Shown one piece after another: positions 25,412 to 34,092 of a DNA stretch of 64,000 nucleotides. This DNA comes from Halomonas sp. 54_146 (GTDB lineage: Bacteria > Pseudomonadota > Gammaproteobacteria > Pseudomonadales > Halomonadaceae), in contig NZ_LGEN01000007.1 of the NCBI RefSeq assembly GCF_001507855.1, forward strand, positions 1 through 64,000, in the 5' to 3' direction. The position numbers and the translations under genes are program-made. The notes under the pieces are model-generated. The model was given only the letters and a program-made list of their open reading frames with translations, did no database searches and was not told the DNA's origin. Within the stretch, counting starts at the first letter, position 1; every line of letters starts with the position of its first letter.

Positions 25412-26026
25412 TCACCCTTTATGGGCAGCATCATAGGCTAGGTTGTCGGCACTGGCCTGAGGGTTATTGGACCAACCACCATCTTTGTGCCCGCGATGAA
25501 CAACGCGCTGGCGGAAGATGTCGGCTACGTCTTGGGCATCACCCGCCAGCAACGCTTTGGTGGAACACATTTCGGCACACAGCGGCAGCTTGCCTTCGGC
25601 AATACGGTTGGAGCCGTACTTCTGGTACTCCTCTTCTTTGCTTTCGGCAGGGCCGCCGGCGCAGAAGGTGCATTTATCCATCTTGCCGCGCTCGCCAAAG
25701 GCATCCTGCTGGGGAAACTGCGGAGCGCCAAACGGGCAGGCGTAGAGGCAATAGCCGCAGCCAATGCACAGGTCTTTGTCGTGTAGAACAATGCCGTCAT
25801 CGGTTTTGTAGAAGCAGTCGGTGGGACACACCGCCATGCAGGGCGCATCGTCACAGTGCATACAAGCGACGGAAATAGACATTTCATTCGCTTCGCCGTC
25901 GTTGAGCGTGACAACGCGGCGGCGCTGGATGCCCCACTCAACATCGTTGGCGTTTTTACAGGCGGTGACGCAGCCGTTGCATTCAATGCAGCGTTCGGCG
26001 TCACACATAAATTTCATTTGAGCCAT
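25412..26026 (-). CDS. Formate dehydrogenase iron-sulfur (beta) subunit
   Basis: A 204-residue ferredoxin-type subunit with four [4Fe-4S] motifs: CIECNGCVTAC (about 15-25), CMHCDDAPCMAVCP (about 55-68), CIGCGYCLYACPFG (about 88-101), and a split fourth site with CTFC near 114 and CAEMC near 146. It carries electrons from the catalytic subunit to cytochrome b. It has no Tat signal of its own and no C-terminal membrane helix; it is probably exported with the alpha subunit. A stem-loop separates it from the alpha-subunit gene. Confidence 0.92.
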   Translation of the reverse strand: MAQMKFMCDAERCIECNGCVTACKNANDVEWGIQRRRVVTLNDGEANEMSISVACMHCDDAPCMAVCPTDCFYKTDDGIVLHDKDLCIGCGYCLYACPFGAPQFPQQDAFGERGKMDKCTFCAGGPAESKEEEYQKYGSNRIAEGKLPLCAEMCSTKALLAGDAQDVADIFRQRVVHRGHKDGGWSNNPQASADNLAYDAAHKG

Positions 26027-26042
26027 GGTGTTCTCCTCATGC

Positions 26043-26066
26043 CGGTGCGGGATGGCTCCCGCACCG
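26043..26066 (-). promoter_or_regulatory. Intergenic stem-loop between alpha and beta subunit genes
   Basis: CGGTGCGGG and CCCGCACCG form a perfect 9-bp stem around a 6-base loop in the 76-base gap. No T-run follows on either strand. A structure in this place can act as partial attenuator or as an RNA processing/stability element for the upstream alpha-subunit message; the role here is inferred from position. Confidence 0.55.
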
Positions 26067-26102
26067 TCGTGCTGTCAGGTCGGTCGCGACGTCTCTCTAA
26101 AC

Positions 26103-28955
26103 TCAGGCGCGCTCAATGCGGCAGATGGTGCACTTGGTCTCTTGCATCAGTGTCACCGGGTCGTAGCCATACGTGGTGGCGGTGTTGGCCGCTTCACCGA
26201 TAACGTAGGGGTCAGACCCATCCGGGTAACGGTCACGCAGGCTTTCGCCCTGGAACATGCCGCCAAAGTGGAACGGCATAAACGCCACGTTACGGTCGAC
26301 ACGAGGCGTCACCAGGGCTTTGACTTTCACACGCCCTCCTTCAGCCCCTTCAACCCAGACATCGTCGCCATCTTTGATGCTCAGATCGTTGGCATTGGCC
26401 GGGTTAATCTCGACAAACATCTCCTGCTGCAGCTCGGCAAGCCACGACATAGAGCGCGTTTCTTCACCGCCGCCTTCGTACTCAACCAAACGGCCTGAGG
26501 TGAGAATGATCGGGTAGTCGGCGCTGTTGTCGCGGTCTTGGATGGTTTTGTACAGCGTTGGTAAGCGCATGATGGAGTCGAAATCGTCCCAGGTGGGGAA
26601 GCGTTCAACCAAGTCACGGCGCGTGGTGTAAAGTGGCTCGCGGTGTTTCGGCACCTGATCAGGGAAAGTCCAGACCACGGCGCGAGCCTTGGCGTTGCCG
26701 TAGGGCGCGCAGCCATGCTCAATCGTCACCCGCTGGATGCCGCCGGAAAGGTCGGTTTTCCAGTTTTTGCCTTCCGCCGCCTGCTTTTCTTCGGCGGTAA
26801 GGTCGTCCCACCAGCCCAAATCTTTCAGCAGCTGATCATTGAACTCGGGGTAGCCGTCGTCGATGTCGCCGCCTACCGGCGCAGAATCTTCCGCCAGAAG
26901 ATTGACACCGTCACGCTCAATCCCGAAACGGGCGCGGAAGCCCATGCCGCCTTCCATTACCGGCACGCTGACGTCGTAAAGGTTGGGCGAACCGGGGTGC
27001 TTAAACTCCGGGGTGCCCCAGCAAGGCCACGGCAAGCCGTAATAGTCGCCATCTGCCGGGCCACCTTCAGCACGCAGGTTCTGGAAGCTGAACGTGTGCC
27101 AGTTTTGCTGGTGCTCTTTGAGACGTTCGGGGCTTTGTCCGGTGTAGCCTACTGTCCACATTCCGCTGTTGATTTCGCGCAGAATATCGTCGATCAGCGG
27201 CTCGTCGCCGTTCATCTGGTAGTTTTTCACCAGCTCATTACCGAAGCCCAGCTTACGAGCAAACAGGTACATGATTTCGTGGTCGGGCTTGGACTCAAAC
27301 AGCGGCTCAATCACGCGGTCGCGCCACTGAATCGAGCGGTTTGTCGCGGTAACACTGCCGGTGGTTTCAAACTGGGTCGCCGCTGGCAGCAGATAAACGC
27401 CGTCGCTGCGGTCGTGCATAACAGAGGCAACCGTTGGATAAGGGTCAACGATGACCATCATCTCAAGCTTCTGCATGGCTTTTTGCATTTCGACGCCGCG
27501 GGTCTGGGAGTTAACCGCGTGACCCCAGTAGAACATCGCTTTCAGCGCGGTACGCTGGGAGATATTCTCGTCGTCTTCGAGCACGCCATCGACCCAGCGG
27601 GAAACGGTAATGCCGCTGGTATACATGGGCTTGCCATCGGCGTACTCGGTATCGTCAAAGCGGCCTTTGATCCACTCGTAATCCAGATCCCAGACCTGCG
27701 CCCAGTGCTGCCAGGCACCTTCCGCCAGGCCGTAGTAACCCGGCAGCGAATCAGAACCCAGCCCCAGGTCGGTGGCACCCTGTACGTTATCGTGGCCGCG
27801 CAGAATGTTAGCGCCGCCACCGGATTTACCGATATTACCCAGCGCCAGCTCAAGGATGCAGTAAGCGCGGGTATTGTTGTTGCCGGTGGTGTGCTGGGTG
27901 CCACCCATGCACCACACCACGCAACCTGGGCGGTTGTCGGAGAGGCGCTTGGCAACATCGAACATCTCAGCTTCAGATACGCCGGTGATGTCTTCTACGA
28001 CGCTAGGCGGGAAGTTGGCGACTTCGGCGCGCACTTCATCCATGCCGTAAACGCGCTGGCTGATGTACTCACTGTCTTCCCAGCCGTTTTCAAAGATGTG
28101 CCATAGCAAGCCCCAAATATAGGCCACGTCTGAACCAGGACGAATACGCACATACTTGTTGGCTTTAGCGGCCGTGCGGGTAAAGCGCGGGTCAGCGACG
28201 ATGATGTCGCAGTTGTTGCGCTCTTTAGCGATCAAGATGTGCTGCATCGCTACCGGGTGGGCTTCACTGGGGTTAGAGCCGATGAACAGAATCGCCTTGC
28301 TGTTCTGCATGTCATTGAGCGAGTTGGTCATCGCTCCATAACCCCAGGTATTGGCCACGCCGGCAACCGTGGTGGAGTGACAAATACGCGCTTGGTGGTC
28401 GGTGTTGTTGGTGCCCCACAGCGACGCAAGCTTGCGCATTAAATACGCCTGCTCGTTGCTGAACTTAGCAGAACCCAGCCAGTAAACGCTGTCTGGGCCG
28501 TGTTCTTCGCGCAGTTCTAGCAGTTTGTCGCCAATTTCGTTGATGGCGTCGTCCCAGCTCATGCGCTCCCATTCGCCCGCCACCAGCTTCATCGGGTATT
28601 TGAGACGCCGCGTGGAGTGGCCGTGCTGGCGCAGCGAGGCACCTTTCGCGCAGTGCGCGCCACGGTTAATGGGGTGGTCAAACGCCGGTTCTTGCTTGGT
28701 CCAAATGCCCTCTTGAACTTCCGCGTAAACGCCGCAACCCACTGAACAGTGAGAGCAAATAGTGCGCTTGGTTTCTACCGGCGAATCCAGCACGGGGGTT
28801 TTATTAGCGGCTTCTGAACGCTGCATCATCGGAGCGCCCATAAACCCAACCGCGGCTACACCGCCTGTCGCTGCACCGGTGCGCTTGAGGAACTGGCGGC
28901 GGGAAATACCCAGCCCAGAGGCCTTAGGGGTGTCTGTTTTGCGAGTTAAACGCAT
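26103..28955 (-). CDS. Formate dehydrogenase catalytic (alpha) subunit, molybdenum, Tat-exported
   Basis: A 950-residue member of the DMSO-reductase superfamily, oxidising formate to CO2 on a bis-molybdopterin-guanine-dinucleotide Mo or W cofactor. A twin-arginine signal (RR at residues 19-20, RRQFLKRTGA) implies a periplasmic enzyme. The [4Fe-4S] cluster ligands are C67, C70, C74 and C102. The active-site pair is C192-H193 in ARICHSTTVAG; this is a cysteine, not selenocysteine, enzyme. The C-terminal MopB domain (from about residue 800, SGRLVEYEGGGEETRS) is complete. The operon holds the Fe-S and cytochrome subunits downstream and maturation proteins upstream. Confidence 0.95.
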   Translation of the reverse strand: MRLTRKTDTPKASGLGISRRQFLKRTGAATGGVAAVGFMGAPMMQRSEAANKTPVLDSPVETKRTICSHCSVGCGVYAEVQEGIWTKQEPAFDHPINRGAHCAKGASLRQHGHSTRRLKYPMKLVAGEWERMSWDDAINEIGDKLLELREEHGPDSVYWLGSAKFSNEQAYLMRKLASLWGTNNTDHQARICHSTTVAGVANTWGYGAMTNSLNDMQNSKAILFIGSNPSEAHPVAMQHILIAKERNNCDIIVADPRFTRTAAKANKYVRIRPGSDVAYIWGLLWHIFENGWEDSEYISQRVYGMDEVRAEVANFPPSVVEDITGVSEAEMFDVAKRLSDNRPGCVVWCMGGTQHTTGNNNTRAYCILELALGNIGKSGGGANILRGHDNVQGATDLGLGSDSLPGYYGLAEGAWQHWAQVWDLDYEWIKGRFDDTEYADGKPMYTSGITVSRWVDGVLEDDENISQRTALKAMFYWGHAVNSQTRGVEMQKAMQKLEMMVIVDPYPTVASVMHDRSDGVYLLPAATQFETTGSVTATNRSIQWRDRVIEPLFESKPDHEIMYLFARKLGFGNELVKNYQMNGDEPLIDDILREINSGMWTVGYTGQSPERLKEHQQNWHTFSFQNLRAEGGPADGDYYGLPWPCWGTPEFKHPGSPNLYDVSVPVMEGGMGFRARFGIERDGVNLLAEDSAPVGGDIDDGYPEFNDQLLKDLGWWDDLTAEEKQAAEGKNWKTDLSGGIQRVTIEHGCAPYGNAKARAVVWTFPDQVPKHREPLYTTRRDLVERFPTWDDFDSIMRLPTLYKTIQDRDNSADYPIILTSGRLVEYEGGGEETRSMSWLAELQQEMFVEINPANANDLSIKDGDDVWVEGAEGGRVKVKALVTPRVDRNVAFMPFHFGGMFQGESLRDRYPDGSDPYVIGEAANTATTYGYDPVTLMQETKCTICRIERA

Positions 28956-28979
28956 GGCAAATCTCCTGGCATTCCGCCG

Positions 28980-29180
28980 TCAATCACGCAATGAGGCGTA
29001 ATAAGCACGGATGTGGTCAGTCTCACGGTAGTTAACCGTTTGTTTTTCGTCTTTTACCGGGGGGGTATCCGCCTGAGCCAGGGTGACATGGCCTACTGCT
29101 GCCACGGCGCCAGCAGCGGCGGTTCCCAGCCCTACGGTTTTCATAAACCGGCGGCGCTCAGGATTATGTGATTTGTGCAT
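28980..29180 (-). CDS. Small twin-arginine protein of formate dehydrogenase operons
   Basis: A 66-residue protein of the type annotated as formate dehydrogenase region Tat target. ERRRFMKTVGLGTAAAGA is a Tat signal (RRR at about residues 9-11) and the hydrophobic segment runs to AVGHVTLAQA. Only about 30 residues remain after it, closing with YRETDHIRAYYASLRD. Position directly before the catalytic subunit is conserved in this operon type. It may be a small stabilising subunit or co-exported partner, but the role is unknown. The ATG at 29180 follows AGAGGAGG; an in-frame start six codons earlier has no such site. Confidence 0.85.
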   Translation of the reverse strand: MHKSHNPERRRFMKTVGLGTAAAGAVAAVGHVTLAQADTPPVKDEKQTVNYRETDHIRAYYASLRD

Positions 29181-29270
29181 GAGATCCTCCTCTAGCATGC
29201 TTTTATGCAGGGTCTTTTATGCCGTTTCTTATACTGTTTTACTTTTTACTGATTTTTTATTGAGCCTTCA

Positions 29271-29885
29271 TTAAAGCTCGACAATACGCACTGGCGTTTG
29301 GCCCGCATCAATGCTTAAGCGAGCCTGTTCACTCTCCATAAAAGCGCCACCCAACTGCCCCAGCGCTGCATAGAAAGCGGTGTCTACTTGCCCCAGGTCG
29401 GCAAAACAGCTGGCCGCCCAGGGGGCTAAATGCTGGCTGAAGAAATAGGCTTGCTCTTGGCTTGCGGATTCAATGAGCATTGCCATCACTTCACACAGCG
29501 CAGCAAGGTGGTCTTCGGGGTCACGGGTATGCTCACTGCGCTCAAAGCCAAGAACGCGCAAGTCCTGGCGCAGCGCGACCAGCGCGGCCTCCATTAATTC
29601 GCCGTTGCGGTACCAAGAGGCATAAGGCACCACCTCGCCTTGAATCACGCCGACCAAATGGCGAAAGTGAGCACTCTGCAGCCGCCCGTGTTCAGCATCA
29701 GCGGCGGCGGCCGCCAACGCCTGCCAGCATTCTGCTAGGCGGCTGCCGTCTTGCTCAATGGCTAGCTCAGCTAACCAATTGAGCAGCTCTGCATCCGGCG
29801 CTTGGCGCAACAGCGTGGCAAGCAGCTGGTAGATATCGGCGCGTAGCGCATCCGCTTCTTTAAGCGTGGGCAGTGCATCCGTCAT
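29271..29885 (-). CDS. TorD/DmsD-family maturation chaperone
   Basis: A 204-residue all-helical chaperone of the TorD family. It starts with the family pattern LRADIYQLLATLLRQAPDAELLNWL (given here as two parts, residues 14-25 and 26-38). Further marks are VVPYASWYRNGELM (about 104-117) and RDPEDHLAALCEVMAML, including the E-x(0-1)-D-H motif. It probably binds the Tat signal of the catalytic subunit until the molybdenum cofactor is inserted. Stop and start are close to the 4Fe-4S protein gene upstream (4 bases), and a 90-base gap separates it from the small Tat gene. Confidence 0.88.
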   Translation of the reverse strand: MTDALPTLKEADALRADIYQLLATLLRQAPDAELLNWLAELAIEQDGSRLAECWQALAAAAADAEHGRLQSAHFRHLVGVIQGEVVPYASWYRNGELMEAALVALRQDLRVLGFERSEHTRDPEDHLAALCEVMAMLIESASQEQAYFFSQHLAPWAASCFADLGQVDTAFYAALGQLGGAFMESEQARLSIDAGQTPVRIVEL

Positions 29886-29889
29886 CGGC

Positions 29890-31659
29890 TTATACCTTCA
29901 GTTGCGCGTCGGGATCGCGAATCATGGTTTTCCAAACATCTTTTACCCGGCAGTCTTCGCACATTTCCAGGCGGATCATTGCCTCACCGGCAAAGTAGGG
30001 GTGGTTGGCAAGCTTTTGTTTAATGGTAGCTACCGTGCTCACCGTGGCAAACGGCTTGCCGCAGTTGATGCACTCGAAGGCCGCCTCTTCGTGGCAGATA
30101 TGGCGCGTTTCGCGGGCACCATCAGCCAGGAAGCCGAGGAGCAGCGTAATGGCATTTTCTGGGCAGGCTTGCTCGCACAAGCCGCATTGCACGCAGTCTG
30201 CCTCAAGGAAGCTAAGCGCAGGCGTGTTGCCACCTGACTTTAACGCCGGCGTTGGGCAGTTGCTGACACAGGCGTGGCACAGCGTGCAGGCATCGCTATC
30301 GACTGCAATGGCACCGTAAGCAGCGCCTGCTGGCATTGCAGCCCGTTCACCGCTGGGGTTGCCTAATTCAGCTAGCCGCGCCAGCACACGGTTCAAGCGC
30401 GCACGCTTTTCCGGCTCGGGCAGGCTTAGTGGTTCATCCGTTAAGGGCGTTAGCGCGGGCAGCGCATCGCGGGAAGCGGTATCCGCTACCTCAACCAGCT
30501 GCACGCGGGCGCGATCATGGCCCAGGGCGTCTAACAGCGCGTGTGCTTGCGCCACTTGGTCGTTCAAAAATGTGCTCAAACGAGCCGGCATATTGGGGTG
30601 CAGCTGGATACGCACTTCGGCGGCACCGGCGGCCAGGGCGGTTAACCACTGGTCGTGACCCGCAGCACCTAGCTCTTCTAGCGGGGCATCAATCACGTGG
30701 CCTGCGGGCACCGCGCCTAAAGCGCGCTCGGCGTTTTGGGAATCGTGGGTAATAAAGCGCAGCACCGGCGCTTGGCCGCCTGCTTCGCGATAGGCACTCA
30801 GCCAAGCAGAAAGGGTATCTTGCTGGCGGCGCGTTTCCGGCAGGCGAAATTCAATCGCCCCGGTGGGGCAGGCGCTGGTGCAGCTACCCACGCCTTGGCA
30901 GAGGTAAGGGTCAATCTCAATGCGGGATTCAATGCGGCCCTGAAAGCTGGTAATCGCATCCGCCGGGCAAACATCCAAACAGCGGGTGCAGCCAATATTG
31001 CCGCTGGTGGAATGGGCGCATAAGTCGCTGTTGACTTGAAAATAGCGCGGCTTATCGAATTCGCCCACTAGCCCTACGAAGCTGTCGAGGGTTTCAACGC
31101 GGTCGAGGGTTTCACTACGGCCGAGGGTTTCGCTGCGCTGCTCATCGCTCTGCCACTGCATGGCGACGTAGCCAGGGGGCGCTAGCTCCCAGCGCTGGGT
31201 ATGAGGGTTCGCCGCAAGATCGAGAATCAGATCAAAGCTATCGCGTTCAATCAGTGCGCGGGCAAGATCCAGCGGGGCATCGCCATCGTCAAGCTGAACG
31301 CTAAACGCACCCAGATACCCCTTAATGCGCAGCGTTTCGGCTTGGGCACGGGTCAGTGCTTGGGTGGTGAGCATCTCGGTGGCCGCGAGCAAGTCGCTAT
31401 CGTTGGTCTCATCGTCAGCATTCACCGCATTGGGCGCAGTAAACACCAGTGTTAATGAAGCCAAACCACGCCCTTGCAGGGCACGTGCTGCCTGCCGGGT
31501 ATCGCGCTCACTGCCAAGCAACAGCGCATGGCCACGGCTGTGGTAGGTCACATTGGCGGGCGTTAGGTTAGCAGGCCAGGAGATACGTTGGCGCACGCGC
31601 TCTCGAGCTTCGGCATTGCGCTGGTCGTCTATCGACGCCAGTTGGATTCGTTGGTTCAT
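29890..31659 (-). CDS. Multi-cluster 4Fe-4S binding protein of formate dehydrogenase operon
   Basis: A 589-residue protein with several ferredoxin motifs: CTRCLDVCPADAI (about 224-236), CQGVGSCTSACPTGAI (about 254-269), CTLCHACVSNCPTPAL (about 457-472) and CVQCGLCEQACPENAI (about 489-504). Further Cys pairs near 520-535 (CHEEAAFECINC) and near 565 (CEDC) may bind another metal site. No Tat signal, so cytoplasmic. Residues 185-205 contain a small duplication (SETLGRSETLDRVETLDS). Proteins of this kind sit in respiratory formate dehydrogenase operons of Pseudomonas, Shewanella and Halomonas; they may feed electrons in the cytoplasm or help assembly. Role not established. Confidence 0.85.
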   Translation of the reverse strand: MNQRIQLASIDDQRNAEARERVRQRISWPANLTPANVTYHSRGHALLLGSERDTRQAARALQGRGLASLTLVFTAPNAVNADDETNDSDLLAATEMLTTQALTRAQAETLRIKGYLGAFSVQLDDGDAPLDLARALIERDSFDLILDLAANPHTQRWELAPPGYVAMQWQSDEQRSETLGRSETLDRVETLDSFVGLVGEFDKPRYFQVNSDLCAHSTSGNIGCTRCLDVCPADAITSFQGRIESRIEIDPYLCQGVGSCTSACPTGAIEFRLPETRRQQDTLSAWLSAYREAGGQAPVLRFITHDSQNAERALGAVPAGHVIDAPLEELGAAGHDQWLTALAAGAAEVRIQLHPNMPARLSTFLNDQVAQAHALLDALGHDRARVQLVEVADTASRDALPALTPLTDEPLSLPEPEKRARLNRVLARLAELGNPSGERAAMPAGAAYGAIAVDSDACTLCHACVSNCPTPALKSGGNTPALSFLEADCVQCGLCEQACPENAITLLLGFLADGARETRHICHEEAAFECINCGKPFATVSTVATIKQKLANHPYFAGEAMIRLEMCEDCRVKDVWKTMIRDPDAQLKV

Positions 31660-31701
31660 GCGTTCTCACGGTCAGAGAGTAATTTTTATTATTATTTTTA
31701 A

Positions 31702-31733
31702 TAATCGTTTTAATTGATAATCGTTTTAATTGC
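31702..31733. repeat. Tandem 16-bp repeat upstream of the 4Fe-4S protein gene
   Basis: TAATCGTTTTAATTGA is followed by TAATCGTTTTAATTGC in the AT-rich 242-base gap between DUF3306 and the 4Fe-4S protein gene. I looked for an FNR-type TTGAT-N4-ATCAA site here and see only half sites. Confidence 0.85.
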
Positions 31734-31901
31734 CGTTTTGCTGTTTTAGTCAATTAGCATCATAACGTTCATAGCGGCTAACCTCAGCCTATGCCGTTCA
31801 CGGCTTTTTGCCAACCTCATTGCCATCAACGCAAGCGGGGCCAGCGGAGCTAACTATATCAAACTAAATTTAACAAGTTGATTTTTATAGCATTAACAAT
31901 G

Positions 31902-32573
31902 CTAGCATGTTTTCGTAGCGGTGTTAGAAACATAATCAGACTGGTCGTCTAGTGAGCCATTCTGGCGCGCTGACTGGTGTTCTTTTTCTGGAGCTGCTGT
32001 TTTTTCTGCGGCCTCGCTTGCTTCTGCTTTTCCTGCTTCCGTTTTTTCTATTGCTTCAACGTCTTCTACTTTTTCCGTCTCTGTTACTTTTTCAACGTCT
32101 TGGGTTTCAACGTCCTGGGTTTCAACGTCATGAGCTTCAACGTCATGAGTCCAGCGGCGCAGTTTACCGGCAAGCTCCGATGCCATGGGCTTCAACAATT
32201 TGTGGTAGTCGGCATCGTAATCATCTAAGCCGTCGCGCACGTTGTAGTTACCGGTAGCCCACAGCCGCTTCAAGGCACGACGGCGTAGCGCGCCGCTAAC
32301 GCCTGGCAGCATAAAAGCGCTGAAGTCGCTGCCCGCTGCCAGCGTTTCGGGGTCTGGCAGGGTGTGGTCGAGGCTTCCGGGTTCCGGCGTTTGCTCAGTT
32401 GCTTGCTCGGATACGTGTTCAGCTGCTTGCTCGGGCGTTGGCAATGCCTCCGCCGCGCTGTGCTCGGCTGCCAGTTCATCAACAGGCTCTTCAACAGGCG
32501 GCGACGCTGGCGGCGCATCCTGCTCTTGGGGAACATTGCGTTTTAGTCGCGACCAGCGCTCCAGGCGGCTCAT
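31902..32573 (-). CDS. DUF3306 protein, formate dehydrogenase-associated
   Basis: A 223-residue DUF3306 protein. Family segments: the N-terminal FLERW-like motif (MSRLERWSRLK), and the core DFSAFMLPGVSGALRRRALK and WATGNYNVRDGLDDYDADY (about 79-125). The N-terminal third and the C-terminal 80 residues are highly acidic, low-complexity Glu/Ala/Val; the C-terminal stretch holds a 15-bp tandem repeat giving repeated DVET(Q/H) units. It overlaps DUF3305 by 4 bp. The pair accompanies formate dehydrogenase operons in several proteobacteria, so a maturation role is plausible but unproven. Confidence 0.85.
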   Translation of the reverse strand: MSRLERWSRLKRNVPQEQDAPPASPPVEEPVDELAAEHSAAEALPTPEQAAEHVSEQATEQTPEPGSLDHTLPDPETLAAGSDFSAFMLPGVSGALRRRALKRLWATGNYNVRDGLDDYDADYHKLLKPMASELAGKLRRWTHDVEAHDVETQDVETQDVEKVTETEKVEDVEAIEKTEAGKAEASEAAEKTAAPEKEHQSARQNGSLDDQSDYVSNTATKTC

Positions 32574-33025
32574 TGCGGCTGCTCCTTAGTGGGCGTGTGC
32601 TTGGTCGGCGTGTCTTTGGCGCGCCCCGCCCCTTTGCGTTTTTTCTTGCGCATTTCCACCGGCGCTTCGCCGTGGCGGGCAAGGTAGCTCTCAATCCACA
32701 CCTGAATGGCCATGGGCATCGGCGCTTCAAGCACCTGCTGCTCGCCATCCATCCACCCGGCGGCAACATCTTGGCTGGCGGTGATCGCATCCGGCGTGGG
32801 TGTTTGCCCGGTAAAGCCCGCCCGCACAAACAGCCGCGGCGTGGTGGAGGTTAGGTTGAAACGGTAGGCAGCGCGCTCGGTCATCGACAGCTGCAGGTTA
32901 AGCACGTTAGAGCCTTGATCACTCAGGGCAAGCTCGGCAATACGCCACTGGGTCAGCGTAAAGCGTTTCACCTGCTTCGGTTCAGCGACCAGAGTAATGC
33001 TCAGTGAACGTAAATTATCAGACAT
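32570..33025 (-). CDS. DUF3305 protein, formate dehydrogenase-associated
   Basis: A 151-residue DUF3305 protein. Family core: W-R-IAELAL (about residues 23-30), LQLSMTERAAYRFNLTSTTP and RLFVRAGFTG, then GEQQVLEAPMPMAIQVWIES and a basic tail (KKKRKGAGR, with TPTKHTPTKE duplicated). The start at 33025 is an ATG with GAGGGG nine bases upstream; an upstream GTG at 33082 lies in the tandem repeat and is less likely. It is first in the minus-strand transcription unit leading into the formate dehydrogenase genes. Function unknown. Confidence 0.82.
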   Translation of the reverse strand: MSDNLRSLSITLVAEPKQVKRFTLTQWRIAELALSDQGSNVLNLQLSMTERAAYRFNLTSTTPRLFVRAGFTGQTPTPDAITASQDVAAGWMDGEQQVLEAPMPMAIQVWIESYLARHGEAPVEMRKKKRKGAGRAKDTPTKHTPTKEQPQ

Positions 33026-33052
33026 CGCATTAAACCCCTCAGCGAAACACCT

Positions 33053-33104
33053 TAGACTTTTAACAAACGTTAGACTTTTCACAAACGTGAGACTTTTAAC
33101 AAAT
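33053..33104. repeat. Three tandem 18-bp repeats in the divergent DUF3305-fdhD promoter region
   Basis: TAGACTTTTAACAAACGT, TAGACTTTTCACAAACGT and a third partial copy (GAGACTTTTAACAAAT) lie between the divergent DUF3305 and fdhD genes. The 18-bp period is not a full number of helical turns, but each copy carries ACTTTT-AACAAA, so multiple binding of a regulator cannot be excluded. Confidence 0.85.
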
Positions 33105-33216
33105 AGTCGTTGAACGGCTATCCGTTGAACAGGTAGACAAGTAAGCCCCCCAGCGCCATCATCGTCAACTCTGACTTTTTTACTCAGGTATTTTATTTTA
33201 GTAGCGAGGATTGCGG

Positions 33217-34092
33217 ATGCCCGCCCTTCAGTTAAGCCGAGCCCGCTTACCGGCCACCACCGAGATCAGCATTGTTGACGAGTATGGCGATGCACGCCAG
33301 CAGGCGATCGCCGCTGAAAGAGCGTTGACGGTGTACCTCAACAAGCGTGAAATTGTCACGTTAATGACCTTGGGCGACGACCCTGAAGCGTTGGTGGTCG
33401 GCTACCTGCGTAATCAAGGGCTGCTGAACGCCGCGGCTGATTTAGACGTTGTGCAAGTCGATTGGGACGTAGAAGCCGCGGTCGTGGTGACCCGCCACCT
33501 GCCTGAAGGCCTAGAAACGCGCTTAAGCACCCGCACGGTCACCACCGGCTGCGGCCAGGGCACGGTGTTTGGCAAACTGCTTGATCAAACCGCGCTGAAG
33601 GCATTGCCGGATACGCCACTCGCGCAATCCACACTTTATCAATTGCTGCAAAACCTCAACGCCTACAACGAGACCTATCGCAGCGCGGGTGCCGTTCACG
33701 GCTGCGCGCTGTGCCAGCAAACTGCGGTGCTCGACTTCGTCGAAGATGTAGGCCGGCATAACGCGGTGGATACCCTGGCGGGGCGTCAATGGCTGCAGCA
33801 GGCCGACAGCGCCAATGCGGATATTTTTTACACCACCGGAAGGCTGACCTCCGAGATGGTGCTCAAAGTGGCGCAAATGGGCATCAGCGTACTGGTATCG
33901 CGTTCAGGCGTTACCCAAAAAGGCGTTGAACTGGCCGAACGCTTTGGCGTGATGTTAATCGCCCGCGCCAAAGGGCGGCATTTCCAGGCGATCAACGCCC
34001 ACAACCGCTTAGCGTTGGATGCGATACCTAAGCGCCCGCCCCAAGCCCGTTCATCGAAAGCGTTAGACTTATCAAAAGAGACACGCTCATGA
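33217..34092 (+). CDS. fdhD: Formate dehydrogenase accessory sulfurtransferase FdhD
   Basis: A 291-residue FdhD, which transfers sulfur from IscS to the molybdenum cofactor, required for formate dehydrogenase activity. The catalytic loop HGCALC (CxxC, about residues 169-174) and the cofactor-binding VGRHNAVDTLAGRQW and TGRLTSEMVLKVAQMGI segments are visible. It starts at the ATG at 33217 behind GAGG. It is the first gene of the plus-strand unit divergent to the formate dehydrogenase operon, and its stop overlaps mobA by 4 bp. Confidence 0.93.
   Translation: MPALQLSRARLPATTEISIVDEYGDARQQAIAAERALTVYLNKREIVTLMTLGDDPEALVVGYLRNQGLLNAAADLDVVQVDWDVEAAVVVTRHLPEGLETRLSTRTVTTGCGQGTVFGKLLDQTALKALPDTPLAQSTLYQLLQNLNAYNETYRSAGAVHGCALCQQTAVLDFVEDVGRHNAVDTLAGRQWLQQADSANADIFYTTGRLTSEMVLKVAQMGISVLVSRSGVTQKGVELAERFGVMLIARAKGRHFQAINAHNRLALDAIPKRPPQARSSKALDLSKETRS

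Noticed and set aside
26643-28106. 487-codon open frame on the plus strand
   Set aside because: It lies antisense to the catalytic formate dehydrogenase gene, whose motifs are intact, and its translation looks like a codon-bias shadow with no family pattern.
28358-28400. Possible selenocysteine at the formate dehydrogenase active site
   Set aside because: The codon in the ARICHST motif is a normal cysteine codon, and there is no in-frame UGA.
31660-31901. FNR-type anaerobic regulator site before the formate dehydrogenase genes
   Set aside because: Only TTGAT-like half-sites are present; no full TTGAT-N4-ATCAA palindrome was found.
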